Assembly: GCA_964484675.1 (NCBI GenBank)
Contig: CAZAFC010000002.1
Location: 124,001-188,000, forward strand
Source: CAZAFC01 sp964484675
Lineage (GTDB): Bacteria; Patescibacteriota; Saccharimonadia; Saccharimonadales; UBA4665
Direction of reading: 5' to 3'
DNA length: 64,000 bases
Both the position numbers and the translations under genes were made by a program. This document shows, one piece after another, positions 1 to 8,495 of this stretch. Below the pieces are notes generated by a model. The model searched no databases, was not told where the DNA came from, and saw nothing but the letters and a program-made list of their open reading frames with translations. How positions within the stretch are numbered: the first letter of the stretch is position 1; each line of letters opens with the position of its first letter.

Positions 1-1
1 G

Positions 2-304
2 GACTCCGAATTCAAGCGCAAAGATGTGACGACGCAAGCGATCCACAACGAGCTCATCAAAGACAAGCGTTTTGTGCTCATCGGCCGCGGCATTTATGCG
101 CTCAAAGAGTGGGGCTACCAGAAGGGAACCGTCGCAGACATCATATCTGAAGTGCTGCGCGACGCCGGTGAACCGCTGCACCGCGACGAAATCGTCAAGC
201 GCGTGCTCAAGAGCCGATTCGTCAAAGAAACGACGATCCTTCTGAACTTGCAAGGCAAGTCGCAGTTCAAGCGTGTCGCCAAAGCCACTTACGACTTAGC
301 TTAG
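2..304 (+). CDS. HARE-HTH (winged-helix) domain protein, 5' truncated by the window edge
   Basis: The frame is open from the first bases of the window, so only the last 100 codons are visible and the GTG at 26 is probably internal. The visible part resembles the HARE-HTH winged-helix domain known from the RNA polymerase delta subunit and fused to some sigma-like proteins: a short region with RFVLIGRGIYAL, then GTVADIISEVL, AGEPLHRDEIVKRVL and a closing lysine-rich helix with a turn. This points to DNA or polymerase binding, but the partner domain lies outside the window. The gene ends with TAG and a strong terminator follows about 100 nt later. The domain call rests on pattern recognition only. 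Confidence 0.6.
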   Translation, partial: DSEFKRKDVTTQAIHNELIKDKRFVLIGRGIYALKEWGYQKGTVADIISEVLRDAGEPLHRDEIVKRVLKSRFVKETTILLNLQGKSQFKRVAKATYDLA

Positions 305-401
305 GCTATTCATACCAGGGGGGCCTGTGCTCGGCGCAGACTGGGCTTACCAGTAAAAAAGGCGAAAAGGTCTCTGAATATTTCTTGGGCTCAGTTCTTT
401 T

Positions 402-434
402 AAAAACACCGGCAGTTTTATGCCGGTGTTTTTT
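402..434. terminator. Rho-independent terminator (probably bidirectional)
   Basis: A GC-rich stem ACACCGGCA/TGCCGGTGT encloses a GTTTTA loop and is flanked by an A-tract before and a run of six T after. It closes the transcription unit of the HARE-HTH gene. Confidence 0.9.
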
Positions 435-876
435 AAACTATTTCTTGCAGCTCCTCATAATGCCAATGCTACGAAGGCGATCAGGCTTTGTCGCGCACAT
501 GAAGAAGAGCCATCGCGAGCAAATAGCAGGCTTGCCCGGGACACCGTACAAAATACGAACAGGCTGTGCTGCATAAAAGTGGTCAAAATACGAACTTGAA
601 GTGCAGAATCGCAGATGGCTTCAAAGCGCGCAAAGTCTACGAAGCTTTGGAGGGGGCAATAGAGTCTTTTTATAAACTCCGAAAAGGTAGGGACGAATAA
701 AATCGTTCAGGCCAGAAACAGGCGAACAGCCGACTCGCAAAGGAGACATGAACTAGATGTCGCACAATGTATATTTTGCGACTCTATGTACTGAGCATCC
801 AGTGATATGAGAAGGGCCTTGCTTGCAGGGGACTTCCAGAGTCTATTCGTGATATGTTTAAGTTTTGTAAAAGATT
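435..876. other. Intergenic stretch without a convincing gene
   Basis: No frame combines a start, a ribosome binding site and protein-like composition. The direct repeat CAAAATACGAAC occurs at 549-560 and 584-595. A frame open from about 525 to 700 (ending RKGRDE) has no credible start and may be a decayed coding remnant. Nothing here matches tRNA, tmRNA, SRP RNA or RNase P RNA signatures. Confidence 0.5.
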
Positions 877-1085
877 TTACGAGCCTTACGAGCCTTACGA
901 GCCTTACGAGCCTTACGAGCCTTACGAGCCTNNNNNNNNNNNNNNNNNNNNNNNNNNNNNNNNNNNNNNNNNNNNNNNNNNNNNNNNNNNNNNNNNNNNN
1001 NNNNNNNNNNNNNNNNNNNNNNNNNNNNNNNTTACGAGCCTTACGAGCCTTACGAGCCTTACGAGCCTTACGAGCCTTACGAGCC
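877..1085. repeat. 9-bp tandem repeat (minisatellite) spanning an assembly gap
   Basis: The unit TTACGAGCC is repeated six times without error at 877-930, then 100 N, then six more perfect copies at 1032-1085. True copy number is unknown. Because the unit is a multiple of three, five of the six frames stay open and show artificial tripeptide repeats (EPY, LTS, LRA); no start with a ribosome binding site feeds them. Confidence 0.95.
932..1031. other. Scaffold gap of exactly 100 N
   Basis: Exactly 100 N, the usual convention for a gap of unknown size. Both sides are the same 9-bp repeat, so the gap was almost certainly caused by assembly failure in the repeat array. Confidence 0.97.
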
Positions 1086-1576
1086 TGTAAGGAGTTTTGG
1101 CCATGTATCTATAGTTTGCAAAATTTCGCGAATGTTGTCGATTGCGACTTTTCCACAGCGTGTCGTGAAATGTTTTGCTTTTTGCCGGTTTTGTGTCACA
1201 AATTATAATTCCCTCTCTCCCCTTTGCCCCGCGCAAATAGTTTGACTTCTGCCTATCTACATTTCCTCATATGTCTTCTCCGCATCGCTGCGTTATTGGC
1301 AAGAACGAACAAAATGCGAACACGTAGGGCAGCATTAGGGGGCTACTCGAGATACATGCCCATCTCTTTTCAAAAGTATAAGCAATCCGCCCTGGCGCTT
1401 TCCTAAACTCCGGCCGCAAGGATCGACAAGTGAGCTGGAAGTGGCTGCTCTTTTTTGGCAAGAACAGATCATGCTTCCCTGGCAATCATCCGCTGTGAAA
1501 CAAAATCTCCGCCTCATACCCTATAAGGGGCGAAAACTAGCTTGCTGCTGTTTTCTGTGAGACAAGTGATGAACTC
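1086..1576. other. Intergenic stretch without a convincing gene
   Basis: Short frames on both strands have no ribosome binding site and no recognisable composition. A TTTTCCACA 9-mer at about 1149-1157 resembles a DnaA box but stands alone. I see no RNA gene or mobile element here. Confidence 0.5.
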
Positions 1577-1611
1577 CAAAAACAGCGCTCGACGAAGGCT
1601 TTTGGAGCGCT
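1577..1611 (-). terminator. Terminator closing the dcw cluster
   Basis: Read on the minus strand, AGCGCTC pairs with GAGCGCT around a 14-nt loop and is followed by GTTTTTGG. It lies about 55 nt beyond the ftsQ stop codon. The neighbouring sequences CTCCAAAA/TTTTGGAG and GCTGTTTT/AAAACAGC give alternative pairings. Confidence 0.65.
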
Positions 1612-1666
1612 CGCTCACCTCCATCGCAATTCCCCGCCACTGTTACTTTGACAAGAAAAATTATCA

Positions 1667-2629
1667 CTACTTATAAAAAACTTTTCCAGGAACGCGCACA
1701 TCGACATACTGGGCAGGAGCTTTACGCTGGCTGTCAAGCAGCTGTTTGGTCGCAAAGAATGCCCCAGCCTGCTCGCGTACGTCACCCCGCAGATTATATT
1801 TCACGATGTAAGACGCATTGGCAAGATGCGCGTCAAGCTCGTTGCCGCCGCTCGTCAGATCGTAGGCCGAGACCGGGATGGCCTTGGCGCGAAATTGCTG
1901 CGCAAGCTGACCAATAAACGAGGCGCTCTCACTCGGTAAAACGACGACGCCTGGCTGAATCTGCAGACCACTTTTGTCGGCTACAGTCGGAATGTGCAGC
2001 TGCGCCACGCCCAGCGCCGCCGATGTATTAATGAGCGCGCGGCCATGATTATCTACCACAAACGCCTGGCCGCGATTTGTCTGGAGAATTAGTTCGGGCA
2101 TGGCAGGCTGCATATACACGATCGGCTGGCGACCAAGCACGGGCAGCGAGATGGACGCCGCTTCCAGCTCAGGAAATTCCTGCTCCAGCGTTTGCGTGAT
2201 GTGCGTCGTGTCGACCGTAAGTTTGTTGGCGTTCAGAAGCGAGCTTGCGAACAATTTTTGCGCGGCCTGCTGATATGTCGCCGGGCTTCGCAAGAATACC
2301 TGCCCACCGGTCGTAGCTCCCAGGGTAACAATCTTGGGGCGAGTGCTCAAGTTCAAGCACATCAGCCCTAGCACCAGCACAATAAGTGTTGGCACGATCT
2401 GCGAGGCCCCAATGTGCAGCCGACGCGGACGCAAATAGCGTTTTTTGGTTGCTGGCTCGGGCGCAGTGCGGCCAAAATCGGCCTGGCGAGCCGATCGATT
2501 AGCGTGATATGAGAAGACTTGGCTCGGGCTATGTTGCACTCGCGTTTCGCGGGCGCGCATAGCACCGTCGCGATTGCGTTCGCGCGTTTGAGTTGTCGCG
2601 TTTTGGTGATTTTTCTTTTTGCCAAGCAT
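1667..2629 (-). CDS. ftsQ: FtsQ-like cell division protein (POTRA domain)
   Basis: Bitopic membrane protein expected to link the early and late divisome through FtsL. The 320-residue product has a long basic cytoplasmic tail (about residues 1-75), one membrane segment near residues 77-97 (IVPTLIVLVLGLMCL), a region consistent with a POTRA fold in which an NKLTVDT strand is followed by a TLEQEFPELEAASISL helix and strand, and a C-terminal beta domain with FVVDNHGRAL, a hallmark of the FtsQ/DivIB family. It is the last gene of the dcw cluster, 15 nt after murG. Sequence conservation in FtsQ is low, so the call relies on topology, the VVDNxG motif and position. Confidence 0.8.
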   Translation of the reverse strand: MLGKKKNHQNATTQTRERNRDGAMRARETRVQHSPSQVFSYHANRSARQADFGRTAPEPATKKRYLRPRRLHIGASQIVPTLIVLVLGLMCLNLSTRPKIVTLGATTGGQVFLRSPATYQQAAQKLFASSLLNANKLTVDTTHITQTLEQEFPELEAASISLPVLGRQPIVYMQPAMPELILQTNRGQAFVVDNHGRALINTSAALGVAQLHIPTVADKSGLQIQPGVVVLPSESASFIGQLAQQFRAKAIPVSAYDLTSGGNELDAHLANASYIVKYNLRGDVREQAGAFFATKQLLDSQRKAPAQYVDVRVPGKVFYK

Positions 2630-2644
2630 ATATGTTAGCGGTGT

Positions 2645-3814
2645 TTATGGACGCGCATGTTCTAATAGTAGCACCGCGAGACGCTTTGCCGCACCTGTTT
2701 GTTCCATTTCATGCAAGCGCACGCCAAGTTTGCGGGCGCCTTCTGGGTTGTCAAGCAGCGCAACGAGCGGCGGCAGCAACGCGCGGCCATCCTCAAGCAT
2801 CAAGCGTTCATTGACCATCTTCACGGCCTTGCGGTCGGCCAGAACTTCGGCATTTTTGAGCTGATGACCACCAGCAAGTACCGGATTTGGGATAACGACA
2901 CACGGTTTGGCTTGTGCGGCAAATTCAGCAATGCTCGTTGCGCCAGCACGTGTAATTATTACATCAGATGCTGCGCTGTATTCATGCAGATTGGTCACAA
3001 ATCCCTTCACAATCATGCGCTTGGCATCAGTGGGTTTCAGCTCCTGTGAATACGCCTGGCGCAGCGCCGCCTCGTGCGCACGGCCTGCGAGCTGCACAAT
3101 GGCCAGGTCTTTATAGCGAGCAAGCAGATCGGGCACGCAACTGGCAATTGCCTTGTTGAGCCCCAGCGCGCCGTTGCCACCACCAGTCACCAGCAGTAAG
3201 CGAGCATATTCTCTGAGGCCGAGCCGCTCTTTGATTTCCTGGACTTGTTTGGGCGTCACCGGGCGGTACTCGCGGGAAATCGGAATGCCAGTGGTAACTG
3301 TCTTGGCCTGATTGTACGGATAAATCTCCTTCGGAAGCGCCACGGCATGTAGCTCTGCCCAGCGGGCAATAATGCGGTTCGCCAAGCTCGGCAACGCATC
3401 AGAATCATGGGTGATAAACGGAATGCCGTTTAGTTTGGCGCCGAGCGCTACCGGCACGCTGACAAAGCCGCCGCGGGTAAAAACAACCGCCGGCCGCAAT
3501 CGGCGCATCAGCCAAAAACTCTGCCAAATACCAACCACCACCCACACCATGTCGCGCAGATTCTTGAGAACTGTCGGTATATCGAGGAGCTGCCGCACCA
3601 GGCTTTCGCCATGATAACGGCGCAGCTTCCCTGCCCGCACCGAGTAGGTTTTGTCGATATTCTTGTCTTGCGCCGGAATGTCGCTGAGCTGATCGCCGCG
3701 CTGGCCGATGTAGACAATCTCGGCGTTGGGCTGCAGCACCTTCAACTCATGCGCTACTGCCAAGATCGGGGTGATATGCCCCCCTGAGCCGCCGCCCGTC
3801 ACGACTATTTTCAT
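2645..3814 (-). CDS. murG: UDP-N-acetylglucosamine--lipid I GlcNAc transferase MurG
   Basis: Transfers GlcNAc from UDP-GlcNAc to lipid I, making lipid II at the inner face of the membrane. The start was set at the ATG giving MKIVVTGGGSGGH because a GGAGG site lies 8 nt upstream and the glycine-rich GGGSGGH motif sits at residues 7-13 as in MurG. The C-terminal donor-binding half shows VTRAGATSIAEFA and a PNPVLAGGHQLKNAEVL motif (usual form P...GHQ..NA). Length (389 residues) is somewhat longer than the roughly 360 typical of the family. The first 68 nt overlap the end of ftsW in another frame, implying translational coupling of lipid II synthesis to FtsW. Confidence 0.95.
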   Translation of the reverse strand: MKIVVTGGGSGGHITPILAVAHELKVLQPNAEIVYIGQRGDQLSDIPAQDKNIDKTYSVRAGKLRRYHGESLVRQLLDIPTVLKNLRDMVWVVVGIWQSFWLMRRLRPAVVFTRGGFVSVPVALGAKLNGIPFITHDSDALPSLANRIIARWAELHAVALPKEIYPYNQAKTVTTGIPISREYRPVTPKQVQEIKERLGLREYARLLLVTGGGNGALGLNKAIASCVPDLLARYKDLAIVQLAGRAHEAALRQAYSQELKPTDAKRMIVKGFVTNLHEYSAASDVIITRAGATSIAEFAAQAKPCVVIPNPVLAGGHQLKNAEVLADRKAVKMVNERLMLEDGRALLPPLVALLDNPEGARKLGVRLHEMEQTGAAKRLAVLLLEHARP

Positions 3815-5024
3815 ATCGATTGCCTCCATTTACATCATCAAGCCCCGGCACATTGTATAGTGTGTACCTGGAGATCTGAAACAGTACGCCGAGAATCGCC
3901 ATCACCAGCAGCACGCTACTGCCACCGTAGCTAATCAGCGGCAATGTAATGCCTTTGAGCGGCAATAAACCCACCATCGCGCCGATATTGATAAACGTCT
4001 GCATGCTCAGCCACGTAAGCGCGCCGATGGCCACCAGCCGGCTAAAATTATCCGGTGCCCGATCCACGATCCGTTTGATCCGCATGAAAAACGCCAGAAA
4101 GAGTGCCAGCAGCACCAGGCAACCCACAAAACCAAACTTCTCAGCATAAATCGCGAAAATCGAGTCATTCTCCGGCTCCGGCACATAGCCATACGCCTGC
4201 ACGCCGCGGCCCAAGCCCAAGCCAATGGCGCCACCAGAGCCGACCGAAATGAGCGCCTGGCATGCCTGATAACCACCTGTTGTTTGGCAATTGCTGGCGG
4301 GATGCAAAAACGCTTGCAAGCGCGCGCGCCGATATGGCGTGGAAGATACCGCCACGAACACCAATACCCCAAGCGCCAGCAAGCCGAGCATCAGCTTGCG
4401 CATCGGCAATCCGGCCACAAACATCATCGCCAAGCTCATGAGCACAATCACGCCCATCGAGCCGAGGTCACTTTGCACGCCCGCAACCACGAGAAATGTG
4501 CCGGCCAAACCGAAGGCCAGCGGCCGAAGCGTTTTTTTCATATCGCGCGTTTCACCTTTGAGCATGCGGTCGGCCAGAAATCCGGCCAGCGAGATAAGCA
4601 GCGCGAACTTGAGCAATTCAACAGACTGAAATGACAAACTTCCCAGGCGCACCCAGCGATGCGCCGGATAATCAGCATTGACCGGCATTGCGAGCGCAAG
4701 CAGCGTCGCCAAACCCGCAGCACCAAGCAAGATCATATACCAGCGGCGCCACTGCCCAAATGGAATCCGTGACGTCACGCCGAAGATTACTACACCGAGC
4801 AAAATCGCGATCACCTGCCGTGTGACGTAATAATTCGCGCCGACATGTTTATCGATTGCCAGCGCCGGACTAATCGCATACACGACCACGAGGCCAATCG
4901 CCAGCAAGACAATCCCCAGAATCAGCAACCAGTAGTCCGGCTTATGCCGACGCGCTGGCGCTTGGCTAGGCGGCGTAAATGCGCGGCCACTCACCTCGCC
5001 CGTTCGGCGAGTGACAACGCTCAT
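3747..5024 (-). CDS. ftsW: FtsW, lipid II polymerase (SEDS family)
   Basis: SEDS glycosyltransferase that polymerises septal peptidoglycan together with FtsI. About ten membrane segments are visible after a basic N-terminal tail. Family motifs include the VYAISPALA region in the first segment, a YPAHRWVRLGSLSFQSVE segment with LLKFALLI, PEPENDSIFAIYAEKFGF and LPLKGITLPLISYGGSS near the C terminus. The start MSVVTRRT follows the mraY stop by 1 nt (TAGCATG); an in-frame ATG 30 nt earlier would overlap mraY. The last 22 codons overlap murG by 68 nt and encode a hydrophilic tail. Confidence 0.94.
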   Translation of the reverse strand: MSVVTRRTGEVSGRAFTPPSQAPARRHKPDYWLLILGIVLLAIGLVVVYAISPALAIDKHVGANYYVTRQVIAILLGVVIFGVTSRIPFGQWRRWYMILLGAAGLATLLALAMPVNADYPAHRWVRLGSLSFQSVELLKFALLISLAGFLADRMLKGETRDMKKTLRPLAFGLAGTFLVVAGVQSDLGSMGVIVLMSLAMMFVAGLPMRKLMLGLLALGVLVFVAVSSTPYRRARLQAFLHPASNCQTTGGYQACQALISVGSGGAIGLGLGRGVQAYGYVPEPENDSIFAIYAEKFGFVGCLVLLALFLAFFMRIKRIVDRAPDNFSRLVAIGALTWLSMQTFINIGAMVGLLPLKGITLPLISYGGSSVLLVMAILGVLFQISRYTLYNVPGLDDVNGGNRYENSRDGRRLRGAYHPDLGSSA

Positions 5025-5025
5025 G

Positions 5026-6075
5026 CTATATGTATCTCCCGACCAAGAACACAATCAGGCCAAGGACTGCCGCCACTTGGCCGAGAATCCAGAAGCGCAT
5101 AGTGACTTTTGTTTCTGGCCAGCCGCTTGCCTCAAAGTGGTGATGAATGGGCGAGATTTTGAAAATCTTTTTGCCATGGCGAAGTTTCTTGGAAGCAATC
5201 TGGAGCACCACCGAGCCAGCCTCGGCCACAAACACAATGCCGATAATCGGCAGAAGCACCACCGTGTCGGTGACCATCGCCACCACGCCGAGCGCTGTTC
5301 CGAGCGCAAATGAGCCAGCGTCGCCCATGAAAAACCGCGCCGGAAACACATTGAACCACGTGTAACTCAACAAGGCGCCAACGATCGTCATACAAAATCC
5401 TGCCACGCCATATCGGCCTTCAATCGCCGCAATCAAAGCGTAGGCGCCAAATGCCGTCGAAGTAAGTCCACCAGCCAAGCCATCGAGGCCGTCGCTCATA
5501 TTTACCGCATTGGCTGTCGCCACCACCACAAACGTGAACAGCGGGACAACCCACCAGCCAATGTGCCACGCATGCGTCATCCACGGAATGTGAATGCTCG
5601 ACACATCGAGCTTGTTGTAAAAATACCAACCACCAATCAGCGCCACCAAAGTCGTAAGCAACAGCTTGATTTTAGACGGCAACCCCGCGACACCCGCGCC
5701 TGAGCCGCGAATGTTGATAATATCATCGAGCAGCCCCACGGCCGCAGCACCGGCAAAAGCCGCTAGTGGCAGCCATGTAGCCGACCGCGACAGATTGAAC
5801 AGCAATGTCACCATACACACTGCCACGACAATAATCGCGCCGGCCATCGTCGGAATGTGCCGCTTATGTTTTTCGCCATGCAACTTCTGGAACACCGTGG
5901 CCACCTCGCCCGTCGTGGCCGTGGTGCGCGGTTTTTTCCACCATTTCCACTTGTAGGCAGCATTCGTGTAGAGCGGCGTAATGACCATGCTGAACGCAAA
6001 GCCAAGAAAACCAAGCAGGAAAATCCGCAGCAATGTATGAGTTTCAACCGTAATATGAAGAGTTGTTGAGATCAT
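5026..6075 (-). CDS. mraY: Phospho-N-acetylmuramoyl-pentapeptide-transferase MraY
   Basis: Integral membrane enzyme that moves phospho-MurNAc-pentapeptide from UDP to undecaprenyl phosphate, giving lipid I. The 349-residue protein has the expected run of about ten membrane segments and the family motifs: KxHxxKRHIPTMAG near the first loop, GLLDDIINI (catalytic aspartates), NAVNMSDGLDGLAGG, FMGDAGSFALG and the histidine motif SPIHHHFE. It lies between ftsI and ftsW, the usual dcw context. Start ATG chosen as the first in frame, 40 nt after ftsI ends; no strong ribosome binding site is visible. Confidence 0.96.
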   Translation of the reverse strand: MISTTLHITVETHTLLRIFLLGFLGFAFSMVITPLYTNAAYKWKWWKKPRTTATTGEVATVFQKLHGEKHKRHIPTMAGAIIVVAVCMVTLLFNLSRSATWLPLAAFAGAAAVGLLDDIINIRGSGAGVAGLPSKIKLLLTTLVALIGGWYFYNKLDVSSIHIPWMTHAWHIGWWVVPLFTFVVVATANAVNMSDGLDGLAGGLTSTAFGAYALIAAIEGRYGVAGFCMTIVGALLSYTWFNVFPARFFMGDAGSFALGTALGVVAMVTDTVVLLPIIGIVFVAEAGSVVLQIASKKLRHGKKIFKISPIHHHFEASGWPETKVTMRFWILGQVAAVLGLIVFLVGRYI

Positions 6076-6115
6076 GTGCAGATGCGTCCTTTTGTTAGCT
6101 TGGCTCCATTATACG

Positions 6116-7894
6116 TCAGTGTGATTTGGGTGTCACACCGAAATTATTAATCAACATGTGCGCCAGATCGGCGAAGATCGGCTGCGCCGCGGCCGTACCG
6201 GCGTAGCCAGCGACTTTCGGCTGAATCGTGAACACCGCGATTACATATTGCACTTTGTCGCCGCCCACAAACCCCAAATACGTGCCGTTGAACTCATTGT
6301 CGTAGTACGTGCCGCCCGGTTTGGCGATCTGCGCCGTGCCCGTCTTGCCGCCCACAATGTAGTTCGATGGAAAGTGCAAATACGACACACCTAGGCCGTG
6401 CTGCTGCACCACATATTCCATCAGTGGGATCAAGTCGGGTCCCACTTGCGAACCGACGACGTTTTTCTTAACAACCACTGGCTGCGTAGTTTTCACGGAT
6501 CCATCGGGCCCGATGGTCTGATCGACCAAATGCGGCTGGTAGTACGTGCCGCCGTTCAGTACGCTCGAAAGTCCGGCAGCCATTTGCACGGCAGTGGCAG
6601 TCATGGCCTGGCCAAACGCCGTGTTGGCATAGGTGAGATCGATGCCGGCGCCATTGTCCTTCGGGCCCGGGACATAGCCGGCCGACTCATAGCCCTGCTC
6701 AATATTTGTCGTCTTGCCAAGCTGAAAATGATCGACCATATATGTGTGCCACTCGTCGCGCGCCTTTTGGTTGATCTGGCCGCCGCCCATCTGCATCAGT
6801 TCCCAGGTCGCCCCAGTGTTCAGCGACAGATTGAGCAATTGCGCAATGCTCTTGGTGCCCGGCCCGCCATCTTCTTCGATGTTCGTAATTTTAAAGCCAT
6901 CAACCGTCCAGCTTGCCGGATCGTAGTATGTCGTGTTTGGCTGAATCACGCCTTGATCGAGCGCCGCCGACGTAGTGAGCGTTTTCATGATTGAGCCGAC
7001 CTCGATCGGATTGGTCACGGCGGCATTTTGGAAGAGCGTCGGGTCGGAAACGTCTTGATAGTTCGTGGGGTCGAACGTTGGGTTGTTGGCAATCGCTTTG
7101 ATCGCACCGGTGTTCGGATCTATGATCACCGCGCTCACCTGCTTAGCTTTGATTTTGCCCATTTCGGTTTGCAAGATCTGCTCCATTTGCTGCTGCATGC
7201 CGAGGTCGAGCGTCAGCACCACGTTGCTGCCGTTTTTAGGCGCTTGCAAAATGTTACCACTGTTGGCCGCCAACGGCACACCGTTGATGTCGGTCACCGC
7301 TTTGAGCTCGCCCGGCGTGCCCGCCAGTGTTTGATTGAGCGCCTGCTCAAGCCCGTACACACCGTTGCCGTCGTTATTCACAAAACCCAGCGTCTGCGAC
7401 GCCAGCGAACTGTCGGGGTACGAGCGGTAGTCCTGCTCCTGCGCACCGATGCCGGGGTCTTTGTACGCCAGAATTTTCCGCTCGGTATCCTGGCTCACTT
7501 TTTTGGCCAGCACCACGTAGCGCGTGTCCTTGGTCGTTAGCTGATCATGATACTTGCTTGCAGCGCCGCCGAGCACCGTTTGCAGCATATCGGCGTCTTT
7601 GTCGGCGTATTTGATGAGCGTCGGGTCGGCATACACCGTATATAATTTTTGATTGAGCACGAACGGCACCACTGCACCGCCTTGGTGCGCCTCGATAATT
7701 CCGCGCGTGGCCGGGATTTGGTACTGTTTCAGCTGATCGCTCAGCGCCGCTTTATGGTAATAATCGTAGCGAATCACCTGCAAGAAAAACAACCGGAGCA
7801 CAAAAACGCCGACAATCAGCAAGATCAAAGCGAACCAAATATGTGCTCGCTCAATCGCTTTTATCGGCGGCTCTTGGCCGGTGCTTGGACCCAT
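6116..7894 (-). CDS. ftsI: FtsI/PBP3-type class B penicillin-binding protein
   Basis: Septal peptidoglycan transpeptidase, partner of FtsW. One N-terminal membrane segment (WFALILLIVGVFVLRLFFLQ), a PBP dimerisation/pedestal domain, then the transpeptidase domain with the three active-site motifs: SxxK as VGSIMKT, SxN as LSLNTG and KTGT. The start at MGPSTGQE is preferred to an upstream in-frame start because a perfect TATAAT at 7902-7907 leaves exactly seven nucleotides before this ATG, the geometry of a leaderless transcript seen repeatedly in this window; the longer form would extend into the ftsL coding region. Product 592 residues. Confidence 0.93.
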   Translation of the reverse strand: MGPSTGQEPPIKAIERAHIWFALILLIVGVFVLRLFFLQVIRYDYYHKAALSDQLKQYQIPATRGIIEAHQGGAVVPFVLNQKLYTVYADPTLIKYADKDADMLQTVLGGAASKYHDQLTTKDTRYVVLAKKVSQDTERKILAYKDPGIGAQEQDYRSYPDSSLASQTLGFVNNDGNGVYGLEQALNQTLAGTPGELKAVTDINGVPLAANSGNILQAPKNGSNVVLTLDLGMQQQMEQILQTEMGKIKAKQVSAVIIDPNTGAIKAIANNPTFDPTNYQDVSDPTLFQNAAVTNPIEVGSIMKTLTTSAALDQGVIQPNTTYYDPASWTVDGFKITNIEEDGGPGTKSIAQLLNLSLNTGATWELMQMGGGQINQKARDEWHTYMVDHFQLGKTTNIEQGYESAGYVPGPKDNGAGIDLTYANTAFGQAMTATAVQMAAGLSSVLNGGTYYQPHLVDQTIGPDGSVKTTQPVVVKKNVVGSQVGPDLIPLMEYVVQQHGLGVSYLHFPSNYIVGGKTGTAQIAKPGGTYYDNEFNGTYLGFVGGDKVQYVIAVFTIQPKVAGYAGTAAAQPIFADLAHMLINNFGVTPKSH

Positions 7895-7901
7895 ATTTGC
7901 T

Positions 7902-7907
7902 ATTATA
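7902..7907 (-). promoter_or_regulatory. -10 box of a leaderless promoter for ftsI
   Basis: Perfect TATAAT on the minus strand, followed by AGCAAAT and then the ATG of ftsI. It touches the ftsL stop codon, so ftsI can be transcribed apart from the upstream dcw genes. Confidence 0.65.
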
Positions 7908-8258
7908 CTAGTCTTGGACCGCTCCGGTTGGCGCAATTGGCGTGAGACTTTGCGCAACACTGCTGGCTTGAATCCGGCTCACTGATTGCAGTCGCGCCGA
8001 TGCCACAGCGAGATCGTCATTTTCCTGCTTGAGCTGCGACTGTTTTTGCTGCAAATCGTTGATTTTATAACCGTAGGCGTTCGTTTTTGTCACCTGCGTC
8101 AGATACAGCAAACCAATGAGCAAAGCCAAAACGATCAAAATCACGGTGTTGCTCACCGGGCCGAGCCGGCGCTCACGCGAGCGAAAACTTACATTGTTCT
8201 GATTGCGGCCGGCGAACGCGTTTTGGCGGCCGACGGCAAGCGAGTTGGAATACGTCAT
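7908..8258 (-). CDS. ftsL: FtsL-like divisome protein
   Basis: Small bitopic protein that joins FtsQ and FtsB to activate FtsWI. The 116-residue product has a basic cytoplasmic tail with RSRERRLG, a single membrane segment (TVILIVLALLIGLLYLTQV) and a periplasm-side coiled coil with heptad-like INDLQQKQSQLKQENDDLAVASARLQ. Position directly before ftsI and this architecture support FtsL; primary sequence is too variable to prove it. No clear ribosome binding site precedes the ATG. The preceding 230 nt hold a structured region. Confidence 0.78.
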   Translation of the reverse strand: MTYSNSLAVGRQNAFAGRNQNNVSFRSRERRLGPVSNTVILIVLALLIGLLYLTQVTKTNAYGYKINDLQQKQSQLKQENDDLAVASARLQSVSRIQASSVAQSLTPIAPTGAVQD

Positions 8259-8491
8259 GTGTTTTTCTACTTTGTTTTTATTTGGCGTTAGTTTTTGGTT
8301 TGCCGATTACTGGCGTGGCTTTGCGGCACGCCGATTTTGCATCTTTCTTTATACACAGGCAATGCTGTTTTTTTGGCCAGCACCACTTTTGATTAGTCGG
8401 GGTTTTATCCCTCGCTTACGAAATCTGCTGGTGCTAGCCGAGCGCGTTCCCGCACCCGGCTAGCTGGCAATTCGCCGTGTTCCCGGATCGG
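8259..8491 (-). other. Structured untranslated stretch between the 20-codon ORF and ftsL
   Basis: No coding frame is convincing in these 233 nt. The part nearest ftsL is A-rich on the minus strand. The part nearest the small ORF contains competing stems described separately. No known RNA family is recognised. Confidence 0.5.
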
Positions 8492-8495
8492 CTAG
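8375..8495 (-). promoter_or_regulatory. Mutually exclusive hairpins, attenuator-like leader ahead of ftsL
   Basis: On the minus-strand RNA, CUAGCCG occurs at 8489-8495 (overlapping the stop codon of the 20-codon ORF) and again at 8457-8463. Both can pair with the single CGGCUAG at 8434-8440; the second hairpin closes over a GGAA tetraloop. The same segment can instead form an 11-bp stem, 8429-8439 with 8375-8385 (GGCUAGCACCA with UGGUGCUGGCC, one G-U pair). The arms therefore compete. No U-tract follows, so this is not an ordinary terminator. Function is inferred. Confidence 0.4.

Noticed and set aside
525..700. Open stretch ending RKGRDE, possible gene remnant
   Set aside because: No start codon with a ribosome binding site and no recognised family; kept only as a note in the intergenic entry.
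741..756. AAAGGAGA followed by ATG AAC TAG, a two-codon ORF
   Set aside because: The spacing between the purine run and ATG is too short and such an ORF cannot be supported.
877..1085. Possible CRISPR array
   Set aside because: The units are contiguous 9-mers with no spacers, and no cas genes are present.
854..1090. Open frames across the minisatellite coding EPY, LTS or RLV repeats
   Set aside because: They are a product of a 9-bp unit, run through 100 N of unknown real length and have no ribosome binding site.
8259..8491. Possible known structured RNA (RNase P, tmRNA, SRP) before ftsL
   Set aside because: None of the conserved sequence cores of these RNAs is present.
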